From: Lysobacter auxotrophicus
Lineage (GTDB): Bacteria > Pseudomonadota > Gammaproteobacteria > Xanthomonadales > Xanthomonadaceae
DNA length: 64,000 nucleotides
Direction: 5' to 3'
NCBI RefSeq assembly: GCF_027924565.1
Contig: NZ_AP027041.1
Location: 1,364,001 to 1,428,000 of the forward strand
The translations under genes and the position numbers were made by a program. The notes under the pieces were generated by a model. It searched no databases. It was not told where the DNA came from and was given only the letters and a program-made list of their open reading frames with translations. Shown here one piece after another: positions 7,448-18,366 of the stretch (its first letter is position 1; every line of letters starts with the position of its first letter).

Positions 7448-8221
7448 TTATTTCCCGAGCTTCGCCACGAGTGCCTTCAATGCAGCCTGCGTGGACGGAT
7501 CGCTCCACGCCGCGACGAACTTCGGCAGCTGGATCTGCTCCGGCTGCATCGCGGCAACCAGATCCGCGCGTGCGATCGCGCGGGTCTGGCGCATCACCGG
7601 CTGCGGAAGCCGGAGCAGCTGCGCGAGCCATTCGCGCGCACGGGCATTCACCTGGTCGAGCGGCACGAGCTCGTCGACCAGACCAATGCGTTCGGCGCGT
7701 TCGGCTTCGACCATGTCGCCGGCCACCACGAGGCGTTCGGCGCGATGCGTGCCGACGACGCGCTGCATCAGCTTCAGGATGCCCACCGGCACCACCAGCC
7801 CGACCTGCGTCTCGTTGAGGCCGATGCGGAACGGTTTCGCCGGGTCCTCGCTGCGCGCCATGACGCGGTAGTCGCAGCACAGCGCCAGCACGCAACCGCC
7901 CGCCGGCGCGTGGCCGCCGATCGCCGCGACGACCGGCACCGGGCATTCGGCGATGGCGCGTGCGGCGAGGAAGAAGCGCTCCCATGCCGACATCAGCGCG
8001 TCGCGGTCGTCGCCGAGCGACAGCAGATGCGGCACGTCGAGACCCGCCGAGAACACCTTCACGCCGCCGCCGAGCACGATGCCCTGCGCGCCGGAATCGA
8101 TCGCCTGCGCGAGCGCCGCGACGAGGTCGTCGCACAGCTGCGGATTGAGCGCGTTGACCGGCGCACGCGCCAGGCGGAGTTCGACGATGCCGTCGGCGGA
8201 ATGGGATTGGACAAGGCTCAT
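7448..8221 (-). CDS. Enoyl-CoA delta-isomerase-like protein (crotonase family)
   Basis: A 257-residue crotonase-fold protein, distinct from the hydratase at 2.2-3.0 kb. The segments APAGGCVLALCCDYRVMA and IGLNETQVGLVVP closely follow mitochondrial-type 3,2-trans-enoyl-CoA isomerases. There, the single catalytic glutamate lies in NETQ, and the first hydratase glutamate is replaced. It would shift double bonds during oxidation of unsaturated fatty acids. The start MSLVQSHS at 8221 is preferred over an Arg-rich upstream extension. It is divergent from the PCuAC gene. Confidence 0.85.
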   Translation of the reverse strand: MSLVQSHSADGIVELRLARAPVNALNPQLCDDLVAALAQAIDSGAQGIVLGGGVKVFSAGLDVPHLLSLGDDRDALMSAWERFFLAARAIAECPVPVVAAIGGHAPAGGCVLALCCDYRVMARSEDPAKPFRIGLNETQVGLVVPVGILKLMQRVVGTHRAERLVVAGDMVEAERAERIGLVDELVPLDQVNARAREWLAQLLRLPQPVMRQTRAIARADLVAAMQPEQIQLPKFVAAWSDPSTQAALKALVAKLGK

Positions 8222-8304
8222 GGCAGATTCCTGATGGCGGCGTTCGGGCGGAGCGCGGCATGAATGACGCCCGAGAGCGTCGCGGCCGCGCACGCGGTCG
8301 CGGG

Positions 8305-8310
8305 TATCAT
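8305..8310 (+). promoter_or_regulatory. -10-like TATCAT six bases before the PCuAC start codon
   Basis: GGTATCAT followed by six bases and ATG suggests that transcription starts at or next to the start codon, giving a leaderless mRNA. The same octamer with the same spacing precedes pncC (49366-49371). No convincing -35 element is seen. Confidence 0.4.
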
Positions 8311-8316
8311 AGGCCC

Positions 8317-8760
8317 ATGAACGCGACCCGCATCCGACTGGGCCTGCTGGCCCTCACGCTGACGGCATCGTCCGCCGTTTCCGCCGCGCAATGCAGCCTG
8401 AAGGTCGTCGATGGCTGGGTGCGCCTGCCGCCCGCCGCGATGCCGATGATGGCCGGCTTCGGTCGCATCGAGAATCCGTGCACGAAGCCGTTGACGATCA
8501 CCGGTGCGAGCAGCGCGGCGTTCGGCGAAGTCGAGATGCACGAGACGCGCGTGGTCGAAGGCATCAGCCGCATGCGCGCGGTGCCGGAACTGCGTCTCGC
8601 GCCCGGCGAATCGGCGGTGTTCAAGCCCGGCGGCCTGCACCTGATGCTGATGGAGCCGGGCGCCGCGCTGAAGCCTGGCAGCAAGGTCGCCATCGAGTTC
8701 AAGTTGAAGGATGGCGGCAAGGCGCTGGGCGAGTTCGTGGTGAAGAAGGCGGGCGAGTAG
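8317..8760 (+). CDS. PCuAC-type periplasmic copper chaperone
   Basis: A 147-residue exported protein with a signal peptide (MNATRIRLGLLALTLTASSAVSAAQ). The copper(I) motif H(M)-x10-M-x21-H-x-M is complete: MHETRVVEGISRM at one end and GGLHLML at the other. Family members deliver copper to the CuA centre of cytochrome oxidase in the periplasm. The ATG at 8317 is six bases downstream of a -10-like TATCAT. No assembly partner such as SCO1 lies beside it in this window. Confidence 0.93.
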   Translation: MNATRIRLGLLALTLTASSAVSAAQCSLKVVDGWVRLPPAAMPMMAGFGRIENPCTKPLTITGASSAAFGEVEMHETRVVEGISRMRAVPELRLAPGESAVFKPGGLHLMLMEPGAALKPGSKVAIEFKLKDGGKALGEFVVKKAGE

Positions 8761-8795
8761 GGCGCTCGTATCGCGCCGCCTTGCAGCTTTCAGCT

Positions 8796-8896
8796 GTCAT
8801 TCCCGCGAACGCGGGGAACCATCTGACCGACGACGTTCCGCTCTTCGTAGGGCGTGATGCATGCGGGCATGGATCCCCGCCTTCGCGGGGATGACG
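8796..8896. repeat. Pair of REP-like elements in opposite orientation
   Basis: One element at 8796-8820 (TCATTCCCGCGAACGCGGGG) and an inverted one at 8870-8896 (GATCCCCGCCTTCGCGGGGA) form an inverted pair between the PCuAC gene and the thioesterase gene. They belong to the same family as the copies at 878-974. Confidence 0.75.
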
Positions 8897-8917
8897 AATT
8901 GATCCCGCGAGCGATCC

Positions 8918-8949
8918 AAAGAAAACGGCGCCGAGGCGCCGTTTTCTTT
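8918..8949. terminator. Strong bidirectional terminator between convergent genes
   Basis: A perfect 15-bp stem (AAAGAAAACGGCGCC at 8918-8932 and its complement at 8935-8949) carries an A tract on one side and a T tract on the other. It can stop transcription coming from the PCuAC gene on the plus strand and from the thioesterase gene on the minus strand. Confidence 0.9.
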
Positions 8950-8971
8950 GGGGGATTGAAATTTTCCGGCC

Positions 8972-9499
8972 TTACGAACACGCCTCGCGAACAGCAACCG
9001 GCAATTCCGCCGCGCGGCCGGTACCGCGGTCGATCCACACCATCACGACGTTGCCGTCGCAATAGAGCACCTGGTCGTCCTTCGCATCGACGATGCGATG
9101 GCCGATGCTCACGCTGGTGTTGCCCAGGCGTTCGACGAACAGCTCGATGTCGACTTCCGCCGGCCATTCGATCGGGCGGCGATAGTTGAGATGCGCGGCG
9201 GCCACGACGGGCGCGACGTGGTCGTCGAGACCTTGCCCCGGCACGCCCAGCATCCAGCGCAGGCGCGCTTCCTCCAGGTAGCTGAGGTACTTGGAATTGT
9301 TGACGTGGTTGAACGCGTCCAGGTCGCGCCAGCGCACCGAAAGCGGCACGCGGATCAGTGCGACGGGCGCTTGATCCGCTTCAACGGCGGGGCTCACCTC
9401 GCGCGCGGCGGGCGCCGCGCGGTCGGTGGTCTTTTTGGTCGCCGGCTTGCGCTTGCGCGCCGGCGACTTGCGGGGCTTCGGTGTTGCGGTGTCGCTCAT
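8972..9499 (-). CDS. Acyl-CoA thioesterase (hotdog fold, 4-hydroxybenzoyl-CoA thioesterase type) with a basic N-terminal extension
   Basis: A 175-residue protein. The hotdog domain (about residues 45-170) includes [20 protein letters not shown], where the aspartate is the usual catalytic position, and later [24 protein letters not shown]. It should hydrolyse acyl-CoA thioesters in the cytoplasm. The first about 35 residues are Lys/Arg/Pro-rich ([20 protein letters not shown]) and probably disordered. The start overlaps the uvrA stop (ATGA at 9496-9499), so translation is coupled to uvrA, an unusual functional pairing. Confidence 0.88.
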   Translation of the reverse strand: MSDTATPKPRKSPARKRKPATKKTTDRAAPAAREVSPAVEADQAPVALIRVPLSVRWRDLDAFNHVNNSKYLSYLEEARLRWMLGVPGQGLDDHVAPVVAAAHLNYRRPIEWPAEVDIELFVERLGNTSVSIGHRIVDAKDDQVLYCDGNVVMVWIDRGTGRAAELPVAVREACS

Positions 9500-12489
9500 G
9501 CGGCGGATTTCTTCTTCTTGGTTGTGGTGGTCTTCGCTGCCGCCTTCTTCGAAGCCGTGGGCTTCGAAGCAGTCGAAGTGGTGGTCGCCTTGCCATCGGC
9601 CTTCGCCGCCGCGGGACGCGCCTTGCGCACGGACGCTTCCGGCTTCGTGCCGAGCAGCGGCGCCAGGAAGCGGCCGGTGTGCGAATTCGACAGCGCGGCG
9701 ATGTCTTCCGGCGTGCCGCAGGCGAGGATCGTGCCGCCGCGATGGCCGCCTTCCGGACCGAGGTCGATGACCCAGTCGGCGGTCTTGATGACGTCCAGGT
9801 TGTGCTCGATCACCACCACCGTGTTGCCGTCGTCGCGCAGGCGATGCAGCACGGTGAGCAGGTGCTCGATGTCGTGGAAGTGCAGGCCTGTCGTCGGTTC
9901 GTCGAGGATGTACAGCGTGCGGCCCGTGTCGCGGCGCGAGAGCTCCTTCGACAGCTTGACGCGCTGCGCCTCGCCGCCGGACAGCGTCGTCGCGCTCTGG
10001 CCCAGCTTGATGTAGCTCAGCCCCACGTCCATCAGCGTTTCGAGCTTGCGCGAGATCGACGGGATGTTTTCGAACAGGTTCAGCGCATCCTCGACGGTCA
10101 TCTCCAGCACGTCGTTGATGTTGTAACCCTTGTAGAGGATCTCCAGCGTTTCGCGGTTGTAGCGCTTGCCGCCGCAGACATCGCACGGCACGTACACGTC
10201 GGGCAGGAAGTGCATCTCGACCTTGATCAGGCCGTCGCCCTGGCAGGCTTCGCAGCGGCCGCCGCGCACGTTGAAGCTGAAACGCCCCGGCGAATAACCG
10301 CGTGCGCGCGCTTCGGGCACCTGCGCGTACAGCTCGCGCAACGGCGTGAACAGGCCCGTGTACGTCGCCGGGTTCGAGCGCGGCGTGCGGCCGATCGGCG
10401 ACTGGTCGATGTCGACGACCTTGTCCCACAGCTCGATGTTCTCGTGCTCGCGGTACGGCGCCGGCGTGTGCGAGGCGCCGTTGAGTTCGTTGGCGGTGAT
10501 CGCGAACAGCGTGTCGTTGATCAGCGTCGACTTGCCCGAACCGGACACCCCCGTGACTGCGGTGAACAGCCCCGACGGAATCGCGAGATCCACGTTCTTC
10601 AGGTTGTTGCCCGTGGCGCCGCGCAGGTGGAAGGTGGTCTTCGCATCGGGCTTGTGGCGCTTGTTCGGCACCTCGATGGCGCGCTTGCCCGACAGGTACT
10701 GGCCGGTGAGCGAACGCGGCGACTTGAGCAGGTCGTCCAGCGTGCCGTGCGCGATGACTTCGCCGCCGTGCACGCCGGCACCGGGTCCGATGTCGACGAC
10801 GTAATCGGCCAGGCGGATCGCATCCTCGTCGTGTTCGACGACGATGACGGTGTTGCCCAGGTCGCGCAGTCGCGTGAGCGTGCCGAGCAGTCGTTCGTTG
10901 TCGCGCTGGTGCAGGCCGATGGACGGCTCGTCGAGCACGTACATCACGCCGACCAGGCCCGCGCCGATCTGCGAGGCCAGGCGGATACGCTGCGCTTCAC
11001 CGCCCGACAGCGAATCGGCCTTGCGCTCCAGCGTGAGGTAATCCAGGCCGACGTCCACCAGGAAGCGGAGGCGGTCGGAGATTTCCTTGACGATCTTGAT
11101 CGCGATCTCGCCGCGCCAGCCGGGCAGGTTGAGCGCCTTGAAGAACGCGAGCGCCTCGTCCACCGGCATAACGACGATGTCCGGAAGCGGACGCTCGGCG
11201 ACGAACACGCTGCGCGCGGCGCGGTTCAGGCGCGCGCCGCCGCAATCGGTGCACGCGCGCTCGCTGATGTACTTGGCCAGTTCCTCGCGCACCGCGGCCG
11301 ATTCGGTTTCGCGGTAGCGCCGTTCCAGGTTCGGCACGATGCCTTCGAAACGGTGCTTGCGCTGGCTGCGCCCGCCGGCTTCGGTGAGGTAGGTGAAGCT
11401 GATGGTTTCATCGCCGCTGCCGAACAGCACCGCGTCGCGCGCCTTCTTCGGCAGCGACTGCCACGGCGCATCGACGTCGAACCTGTAATGCCGCGCCAGC
11501 GACTGGATCAGCTGGAAGTAATACGCGTTGCGGCGATCCCAGCCGCGCACCGCACCGGCCGAGAGCGACAGCTCCGGATGCACGACCACGCGCGAGGGAT
11601 CGAAGAATTGCGCCACGCCCAGGCCATCGCAGGTCGGACATGCGCCGACCGGCGAGTTGAACGAGAACAGGCGCGGTTCGAGCTCGGGCAGCGAGTATTC
11701 GCACACCGGGCAGCTGTACTTGGACGAGAACAGCAGCGGCGTCGCGTCGGCGTCGTCGAGCGACATCACCTGCGCCATGCCGTCGCCGAGCTTCAGCGCG
11801 GTTTCGAACGATTCGGCCAGGCGCTGCTTGATGTCCTCGCGCGGCTTGAAACGGTCCACGACCGCTTCGATGGTGTGCTTCACGCGCAGCGCGAGCGGCG
11901 GTACGGCGTCGATCTCGTGCAGCACGCCGTCCACGCGTACGCGCACGAAACCCTGCGCGCGCAGCTGTTCGAACACCTGCGCGTGCTCGCCCTTGCGTTC
12001 GCGGATGACCGGCGCCAGCAGCATGTAGCGCTGCTCGCGGCCGGCGTCGGACTCGCCCAGCGCGACGACCTGGTCGACCATCTGGCTGACCGTCTGCGCT
12101 TCCAGCGGATAGCCGTGGTCCGGGCAGCGCGGCGTGCCCACGCGCGCATAGAGCAGACGCAGGTAGTCGTAGATCTCGGTGATCGTGCCCACCGTCGACC
12201 GCGGGTTGTGCGAGGTCGACTTCTGCTCGATCGAAATCGCCGGCGACAAGCCTTCGATGTGGTCGACGTCGGGCTTCTCCATCACGGAGAGGAACTGCCG
12301 CGCGTAGGCCGACAGCGATTCGACGTAGCGACGCTGGCCTTCGGCGTAGATCGTGTCGAACGCGAGCGACGACTTGCCCGACCCGGACAGGCCGGTGATC
12401 ACGATCAGCTTGTCGCGGGGGAGGTCGAGATCGATGTTCTTGAGGTTGTGCGTCCGCGCGCCGCGGATGCGGATGTAATCCAGCGCCAT
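9496..12489 (-). CDS. uvrA: Excinuclease ABC subunit A
   Basis: A 997-residue damage-recognition ATPase of nucleotide excision repair. Two ABC modules are visible, with Walker A motifs [14 protein letters not shown] near the N-terminus and [13 protein letters not shown] around residue 660. There are two zinc modules ([13 protein letters not shown]...CPTCDG and CEACQGDG...CDVCGG) and the signature motifs LSGGEAQRI and LSGGEAQRV. The start [12 protein letters not shown] at 12489 is the family start. The last about 50 residues are an Ala/Thr/Lys-rich tail ending [11 protein letters not shown], not needed in other UvrA proteins. It is followed, with overlap, by the thioesterase gene. Confidence 0.98.
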   Translation of the reverse strand: MALDYIRIRGARTHNLKNIDLDLPRDKLIVITGLSGSGKSSLAFDTIYAEGQRRYVESLSAYARQFLSVMEKPDVDHIEGLSPAISIEQKSTSHNPRSTVGTITEIYDYLRLLYARVGTPRCPDHGYPLEAQTVSQMVDQVVALGESDAGREQRYMLLAPVIRERKGEHAQVFEQLRAQGFVRVRVDGVLHEIDAVPPLALRVKHTIEAVVDRFKPREDIKQRLAESFETALKLGDGMAQVMSLDDADATPLLFSSKYSCPVCEYSLPELEPRLFSFNSPVGACPTCDGLGVAQFFDPSRVVVHPELSLSAGAVRGWDRRNAYYFQLIQSLARHYRFDVDAPWQSLPKKARDAVLFGSGDETISFTYLTEAGGRSQRKHRFEGIVPNLERRYRETESAAVREELAKYISERACTDCGGARLNRAARSVFVAERPLPDIVVMPVDEALAFFKALNLPGWRGEIAIKIVKEISDRLRFLVDVGLDYLTLERKADSLSGGEAQRIRLASQIGAGLVGVMYVLDEPSIGLHQRDNERLLGTLTRLRDLGNTVIVVEHDEDAIRLADYVVDIGPGAGVHGGEVIAHGTLDDLLKSPRSLTGQYLSGKRAIEVPNKRHKPDAKTTFHLRGATGNNLKNVDLAIPSGLFTAVTGVSGSGKSTLINDTLFAITANELNGASHTPAPYREHENIELWDKVVDIDQSPIGRTPRSNPATYTGLFTPLRELYAQVPEARARGYSPGRFSFNVRGGRCEACQGDGLIKVEMHFLPDVYVPCDVCGGKRYNRETLEILYKGYNINDVLEMTVEDALNLFENIPSISRKLETLMDVGLSYIKLGQSATTLSGGEAQRVKLSKELSRRDTGRTLYILDEPTTGLHFHDIEHLLTVLHRLRDDGNTVVVIEHNLDVIKTADWVIDLGPEGGHRGGTILACGTPEDIAALSNSHTGRFLAPLLGTKPEASVRKARPAAAKADGKATTTSTASKPTASKKAAAKTTTTKKKKSAA

Positions 12490-12647
12490 CGGTTGCCTGT
12501 CATGGGGAGGGTCGCCGTCGCGGAGCGCGGGGCGAACAGGGGAGCGTATCGACAGGCGAAGATGGGGGCAAATGCCCGGAACCAAAGACGCGCCGGAGGG
12601 GCGTGGAGCACGCTTTGACGGGTTCCACGCCGGGGTTCCTGAACCCG

Positions 12648-12696
12648 CCGTCTCACTGGCTGAGACGGTAAAACCTCCACTGCGCGGCAATGGAGG
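12648..12696 (-). terminator. Two hairpins downstream of the lipoprotein gene
   Basis: A perfect 8-bp stem (CCGTCTCA 12648-12655 with TGAGACGG 12661-12668) and a 6-bp stem (CCTCCA 12674-12679 with TGGAGG 12691-12696) lie between uvrA and the lipoprotein gene. On the minus strand the second stem is followed by TTTT. Termination of the minus-strand lipoprotein gene is the likely role. Confidence 0.55.
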
Positions 12697-12730
12697 TGTC
12701 GGGACGCGAAACGGACGCGGTCGCGTCCGC

Positions 12731-13588
12731 TTACAGCAGCCGGAACGCCGCCGCCTCGCCGCTGCCGGCCTGCGCGGTGGTTTCCAGCGCGGCGGGGCTC
12801 ACGCCGTTGACGATCAGCTGGACCTTGATCGCCTCCGCCCGCTGCTGCGCGAGCGAGGGATCGTCCGCCGCCGGCCCGGCAATCTGCAGCCGCGTGCCGT
12901 CGCCGGAGGCCTGGATCACCTGCGCGGCCTTGCTCAGCAGCGCGAGGCTGTCGGGCGCGACGCGCGCGCTGCCGGGCTCGAAGCGGATCGGCGTCTGCGT
13001 CACGGCCTCGTTCAGCGCCTTCACCAGCGGGGCGCCGGACGTGCCGGGCTTCACCTGCGCGAGCACGGCCGATGCGGCGTCGTCCGTCGCGCCCTCGCCG
13101 ATACCCTGGAACAGGCCGGTGTAGGCGTACCCCGGATAGAGCAGCTCGGCGCGCGCGAGCAGGGCCTTGCGGTCGGCTTCGCTGGCGTGGCCGTGGAGTT
13201 CGATGCGGCGGCCCTCCAACGACAGCGCCGCGCCGGGTTGCGTGAAGGATTCGAGGAATCTGGGCAGCGCCTGCTGCCACGGCGCGGGGCGCGCACCGCG
13301 GTCGACCTTCAGCTCGCCGGAGACGCGGCCGAACGCGCCCTTCAGCGCGGCCTCGATCGACTGGCGGGCGGCTTCGCTGCCGACGATGCCATCGAAGTGC
13401 ACGGCCCCGTTGTTGTTCACCAGGTTCAGCGTCGCGTCGAACTGCGCAACAGCTTCGGCGGCGGGCGCATCGGGCGACTGCGTGCCGGCCGTCGGGGTGG
13501 TCGACGCCTGGCGATTGCAGGCGGTGGTCGCGAGAACGCCCGCAACCAGCAACAGCGGCAACATCGGAATGGAACGGTCTGGCTTCAT
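12731..13588 (-). CDS. Probable lipoprotein with BON-like and OmpA-like regions
   Basis: A 285-residue exported protein. Residues 1-21 look like a lipoprotein signal ([16 protein letters not shown]), although the lipobox is weak. Two BON-like segments follow ([30 protein letters not shown] and [27 protein letters not shown]). The C-terminal third resembles an OmpA-type fold ([41 protein letters not shown]). The ATG at 13588 is preferred to an upstream in-frame GTG because GGAG sits five bases before it. The exact function is unknown; an envelope role is inferred. It follows the subtilase gene on the same strand. Confidence 0.75.
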   Translation of the reverse strand: MKPDRSIPMLPLLLVAGVLATTACNRQASTTPTAGTQSPDAPAAEAVAQFDATLNLVNNNGAVHFDGIVGSEAARQSIEAALKGAFGRVSGELKVDRGARPAPWQQALPRFLESFTQPGAALSLEGRRIELHGHASEADRKALLARAELLYPGYAYTGLFQGIGEGATDDAASAVLAQVKPGTSGAPLVKALNEAVTQTPIRFEPGSARVAPDSLALLSKAAQVIQASGDGTRLQIAGPAADDPSLAQQRAEAIKVQLIVNGVSPAALETTAQAGSGEAAAFRLL

Positions 13589-13666
13589 GGGCACTCCATC
13601 GCGGGAAGGAGGAGGGGCCCGGCGGACCGGGCCCTTCCCGTTACGTCGTCAGTCGAAAGCGAACGC

Positions 13667-15745
13667 TCAACGGTGCGAGGCGTATTCGATCTCGACCGGG
13701 TCGGCGCACTGCTGCGTGCCGTTGTTGCACAGCTTGTAGCTCATCGTGCCGCTGCCGATGATGCGGAACGTATCCGTCGCCGTGCCCTTGTTCTTCACGG
13801 TCTTCAGGATCGCGCCGTTGCGGTAGATGTCGATGTTCTTCTTGCCGTGCGTCCAGTCCAGCGTGACCTGGGTGCGATGGTTGGCCAGCTGGATCGCCTC
13901 GGCTTCCACCGAACGGGGCCAGTTGGCATCGACGAAGCTCGGGTACAGCGACACGCCGGCGGCGTTGCTGTAACCGCGGATCGTCACGTACCACGTGCCG
14001 CCCTGCGGGGCCGGGAAGAAGCAGTTCTCGTTGTTGCCGCTGGCGAACGGCCGGCAGTCGTACGCGGTGGTCGTCGGCTCGGCGGCGCGACGCACGTACA
14101 TGTCCGCATCGCCCGTGCCGCCGTACATCGCGAACAGCAGGTTCGACGCGCCGTTGGGCACGAGCAGTTCGTACCGCACGGTATCGCCGGCGAGCACTTC
14201 GATGCCGGTCACGGTGACGCCGTTTTCCAGCTCGGTGGCCGGCGGCGGCGGCGGCGGCGGCGGGACGTCCGGCGGCAGCGCTTCATCGCCCTTGGCGACG
14301 GCCACCGCATAGCGCGCGTCGATGATGCCGGCGCCGCACCACTTGTTGTAGCTGCAGCCGCTGGCGAAGCCGCCCGATGCGTAGGCCGTGTTTTCCAGGA
14401 TCTTCTTGACCTGGTCCGGCGTCTTCGGCGTCGCGGCGACGGACTGCATCAGCGCGATCACGCCCGAAACGTGCGGCGCCGACATCGAGGTGCCCGCGTA
14501 CCACGCGTAGCCTTCGGCGCCCTGGCCCTGCGTGCCGAGGTTCAGCGTCGAGAGGATGTTGTCCTCGGCCGGCGTGTAGCCCGAACCGCCGGGCGCGGCG
14601 ACGTCGACCACGGTGCCGTAGTTGGAGAAGTCCGACAGCTCGCCGGTCGGCCCGACGGAGGCCACGGTGATGACGTCGTTGCAGCTCGCGGGCGAATAAC
14701 CCGCCGCGTCGGCCGATGAATTGCCGGCCGATACGACGACCGTCGTGCCGCGCGCCTTCGCTGCGGTGTAGGCCGCCTGTTCGGCCACCGAGCACGCGCC
14801 GCTGCCGCCGAGGCTGAGGTTGATCACTTCCGCCGGCGTCGCATTCGCGGGCACGCCCGCGACCGTGCCGCCGGAGGCCCAGGTCACCGCATCGATGATG
14901 TCGGACTCGTAGCCGCCGCACTTGCCCAGCACGCGTACCGGCTGCACCTTCGCGCCGAATGCCACGCCGGCCACGCCCGCGTTGTTGTTCGTGGCCGCCG
15001 CGACCGTGCCCGCGACGTGCGTGCCGTGCCAGCTGCTGTCCTCGGGGATGCCGAAGATGTTGCACTCGCCGTCGTGCCAGTCGCCCGGATCGTTCGGGTC
15101 CGCGTCGCGGCCGTCACCGTCCACGCTCACCTCGGTGTCGATGATGAAGTCGTAACCGGGCACGGTCTGGCTGTTGAGTTCCGAATGCGGCGTGATGCCG
15201 GTATCGAGCACCGCGACCACGACGCCGTCGCCGGTCGAGAGGTCCCATGCCGGTTCGACGTTGATGCCCCCGGGCCCGTTCTTGTAGTGCCACTGCTGCG
15301 CGTACAGCGGATCGTTGGGCACCATCAGCGGCTTGCGCAGGCGATCGGGTTCGACCGCCAGCACGTTGGGATCCTTCATCAGCTCAAGCGCGAGCTGCTT
15401 GGTGGCGGCGCTGTCGAGCTTGCGATCGGTGCGGATCAGCGAACTGCCCGTGGCCAGGGTGCGCATCGGCGCGATGCCGACGTTGAGGTTCTTCGCCGCG
15501 GTGGCGAACTGCTGGGTCGCCGCAGTGGCACTCAGGCGCTTCGCGCCTTCGCGGTAGGTGACGATGAAGCGGTCAAACTGCTGCGGCTGCTGCTTGGCGG
15601 CCTTGGCCGCGGCAGGCGACAAGGTCGAAACCTTGACCTTGTTGGCGACGGGAAGCTTCCCGCCGGAATACGCGGCCGGGGCGGCGATGAGCGCGGTGGC
15701 GACGGCGAGGGCGGTCCACTTCAGGGTGCGGGCTTTGCGAGTCAT
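13667..15745 (-). CDS. Secreted subtilisin-family serine protease (S8) with PPC domain and C-terminal beta domain
   Basis: A 692-residue exported protease. A signal peptide (residues 1-27) is followed by an inhibitor-like propeptide (about 55-140, FDRFIVTYREGAKRL). The catalytic domain (about 145-500) has Asp181 (AVLDTGI), His240 (HGTHVAGT), Asn342 (SAGNSS) and Ser420 (GTSMSAPHVSG). A proline linker (PPDVPPPPPPPP) leads to a pre-peptidase C-terminal (PPC) domain (about 540-620) and a final fibronectin-like beta segment (VTLDWTHGKKNIDIYRNG...). Secreted subtilases of this architecture are common extracellular proteases in Xanthomonadaceae. The start MTRKARTLKW at 15745 gives a proper Sec signal; the upstream open frame is Arg-rich and unlikely to be coding. 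Confidence 0.95.
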   Translation of the reverse strand: MTRKARTLKWTALAVATALIAAPAAYSGGKLPVANKVKVSTLSPAAAKAAKQQPQQFDRFIVTYREGAKRLSATAATQQFATAAKNLNVGIAPMRTLATGSSLIRTDRKLDSAATKQLALELMKDPNVLAVEPDRLRKPLMVPNDPLYAQQWHYKNGPGGINVEPAWDLSTGDGVVVAVLDTGITPHSELNSQTVPGYDFIIDTEVSVDGDGRDADPNDPGDWHDGECNIFGIPEDSSWHGTHVAGTVAAATNNNAGVAGVAFGAKVQPVRVLGKCGGYESDIIDAVTWASGGTVAGVPANATPAEVINLSLGGSGACSVAEQAAYTAAKARGTTVVVSAGNSSADAAGYSPASCNDVITVASVGPTGELSDFSNYGTVVDVAAPGGSGYTPAEDNILSTLNLGTQGQGAEGYAWYAGTSMSAPHVSGVIALMQSVAATPKTPDQVKKILENTAYASGGFASGCSYNKWCGAGIIDARYAVAVAKGDEALPPDVPPPPPPPPATELENGVTVTGIEVLAGDTVRYELLVPNGASNLLFAMYGGTGDADMYVRRAAEPTTTAYDCRPFASGNNENCFFPAPQGGTWYVTIRGYSNAAGVSLYPSFVDANWPRSVEAEAIQLANHRTQVTLDWTHGKKNIDIYRNGAILKTVKNKGTATDTFRIIGSGTMSYKLCNNGTQQCADPVEIEYASHR

Positions 15746-16270
15746 GACAACGTCCTTTGTTGGCTGCTGCAGGAACATCCGGCGTCTCCCCCTGTGCGGC
15801 GCCGGTGCGAGTGCGCGACGGCTCGGGCCGGCGTGCGACTTGGGTTCGCGCATGCGCCCGCGCGCAAGGCGGCGCGTTGCGAATGCACGGTGATGAGGAA
15901 GGGTTCGACGGGCCCCGCCGATGTGCAGGCGTCGGGCAGGGCGACAGGAAGGTCGTTGCGTGCTGGGCGGCCCGGGGCGCGTTCGCCCGGGGCTGCGGAT
16001 GGAACGGCGTCGTCCGATGACGTCAGGGCCTGCAACTGCACAGCGACTGTCCCCCTGGCCGTGCGTTCACGCCGGCCGTCCGAGTTGGCTGGGACATGGA
16101 CGGGCCCTGAACCGCCATGTCGAAGCGACGTTAAGGGATGCGCCGAAGTGGCGCAACTGTTTGATAATGCTCACGAAATCGCGACGATGCTGAATGCGCC
16201 ACGGAATGTGCGGGCGTTCGCGGTTCGGCTGCCGGCGGCGTTCGATGGGCGCGGCAGCGCGCCGCCGTGG

Positions 16271-16288
16271 CGCATTCCCGGGAATGCG
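16271..16288. promoter_or_regulatory. Perfect 18-bp palindrome upstream of the rplU promoter
   Basis: CGCATTCCCGGGAATGCG is fully self-complementary and lies seven bases before the -35 element of rplU. It may be an operator or a chance GC-rich palindrome. No known consensus is matched with confidence. Confidence 0.35.
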
Positions 16289-16295
16289 GGCGGAC

Positions 16296-16324
16296 TTGCT
16301 CCAACTCGCTGAAAGCCCTAGAAT
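16296..16324 (+). promoter_or_regulatory. Sigma-70 type promoter for rplU-rpmA
   Basis: TTGCTC (16296-16301) and TAGAAT (16319-16324) are separated by 17 bases. Transcription would start near 16331, giving a leader of about 57 bases before rplU. Confidence 0.7.
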
Positions 16325-16387
16325 TCCGCTTCTGTCCGCCCGCCTCGGGTGCGACAGCGACCAAAATAACTACAGAGGAATCTGGTC

Positions 16388-16696
16388 ATGTACGCAGTTG
16401 TAGTCACCGGCGGTAAGCAGTACCGCGTGATGCAGGGCGAAACCCTGCGCGTCGAGCTGCTCGATGCCGAAGTCGGCAGCGAGATCAAGCTGGACAACGT
16501 CCTGATGCTGGGCGGCAGCGATGGCGTGAAGCTCGGCGATGCCCTGAAGGGCGCGTCGGTCTCCGCCAAGGTCGTGGGCCACGGCCGCGCCGACAAGGTG
16601 CGCATCGTGAAGTTCCGTCGCCGCAAGCACCACCGCAAGCAGATGGGTCACCGTCAGCATTACACCGAAATCGAAATCACCGGCATTGCCGGCTAA
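16388..16696 (+). CDS. rplU: 50S ribosomal protein L21
   Basis: A 102-residue L21 protein of normal length ([25 protein letters not shown]...[26 protein letters not shown]). It binds 23S rRNA in the large subunit. It is preceded by a good promoter and a GAGGAA-type ribosome-binding site. rpmA follows after 16 bases and obgE after that, the conserved order in proteobacteria. Confidence 0.99.
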   Translation: MYAVVVTGGKQYRVMQGETLRVELLDAEVGSEIKLDNVLMLGGSDGVKLGDALKGASVSAKVVGHGRADKVRIVKFRRRKHHRKQMGHRQHYTEIEITGIAG

Positions 16697-16712
16697 GTGA
16701 GGAGAAGCAGCC

Positions 16713-16967
16713 ATGGCACATAAAAAGGGCGTAGGTTCCACCCGTAACGGCCGCGACTCCAACCCGAAGTACCTGGGCGTGAAGATCTACGGCGGCCAGG
16801 CCATCGAGGCCGGCAACATCATCGTTCGCCAGCGCGGCACCCAGTTCCATCCGGGCGCCGGCGTCGGCCTGGGTCGCGACCACACGCTGTTCGCGCTGGT
16901 CGACGGCAAGGTCGAGTTCTCGACCAAGGGTCCGAAGAAGCGTCGCACCGTCAGCGTCGTCGAGTAA
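16713..16967 (+). CDS. rpmA: 50S ribosomal protein L27
   Basis: An 84-residue L27 protein ([28 protein letters not shown]...). Its N-terminus reaches the peptidyl-transferase centre. The sequence begins directly with the mature AHKKG type, so no N-terminal processing peptide is present. A GAGGAG ribosome-binding site precedes the start. A strong terminator follows. Confidence 0.99.
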   Translation: MAHKKGVGSTRNGRDSNPKYLGVKIYGGQAIEAGNIIVRQRGTQFHPGAGVGLGRDHTLFALVDGKVEFSTKGPKKRRTVSVVE

Positions 16968-18245
<1,278 letters not shown>

Positions 18246-18264
18246 GGCTTTCGCGCAGGCAACA

Positions 18265-18290
18265 AAAAACCCGGCATCGGCCGGGTTTTT
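18265..18290. terminator. Bidirectional terminator between obgE and rpsT
   Basis: The stem CCCGGC (18270-18275) with GCCGGG (18280-18285) is flanked by AAAAA on the left and TTTTT on the right. It can therefore act for obgE on the plus strand and for rpsT on the minus strand. Confidence 0.88.
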
Positions 18291-18366
18291 GTTTGCTGCC
18301 TGGAGTTCCTCCGACGAAGGCGCCGTGCGGCGCCGCGTCGTGGACTCCCGTCCCCGTTCCGCCGGA

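Larger units (their letters stand above)
15746..16387. other. Long intergenic region between the subtilase and rplU
   Basis: I see no convincing gene in these 642 bases. The open frames here are Arg/Ala-rich and lack motifs. The right end holds a perfect 18-bp palindrome (16271-16288) and the rplU promoter (16296-16324). The left part presumably contains the minus-strand promoter of the protease gene, which I could not define. Confidence 0.6.

Noticed and set aside
9358-12618. A 1,086-codon open frame on the plus strand opposite uvrA
   Set aside because: Its composition is typical of antisense frames, and UvrA is unambiguous on the other strand. Similar frames opposite mutS (46541-49300) and alaS (52702-55413) were rejected for the same reason.
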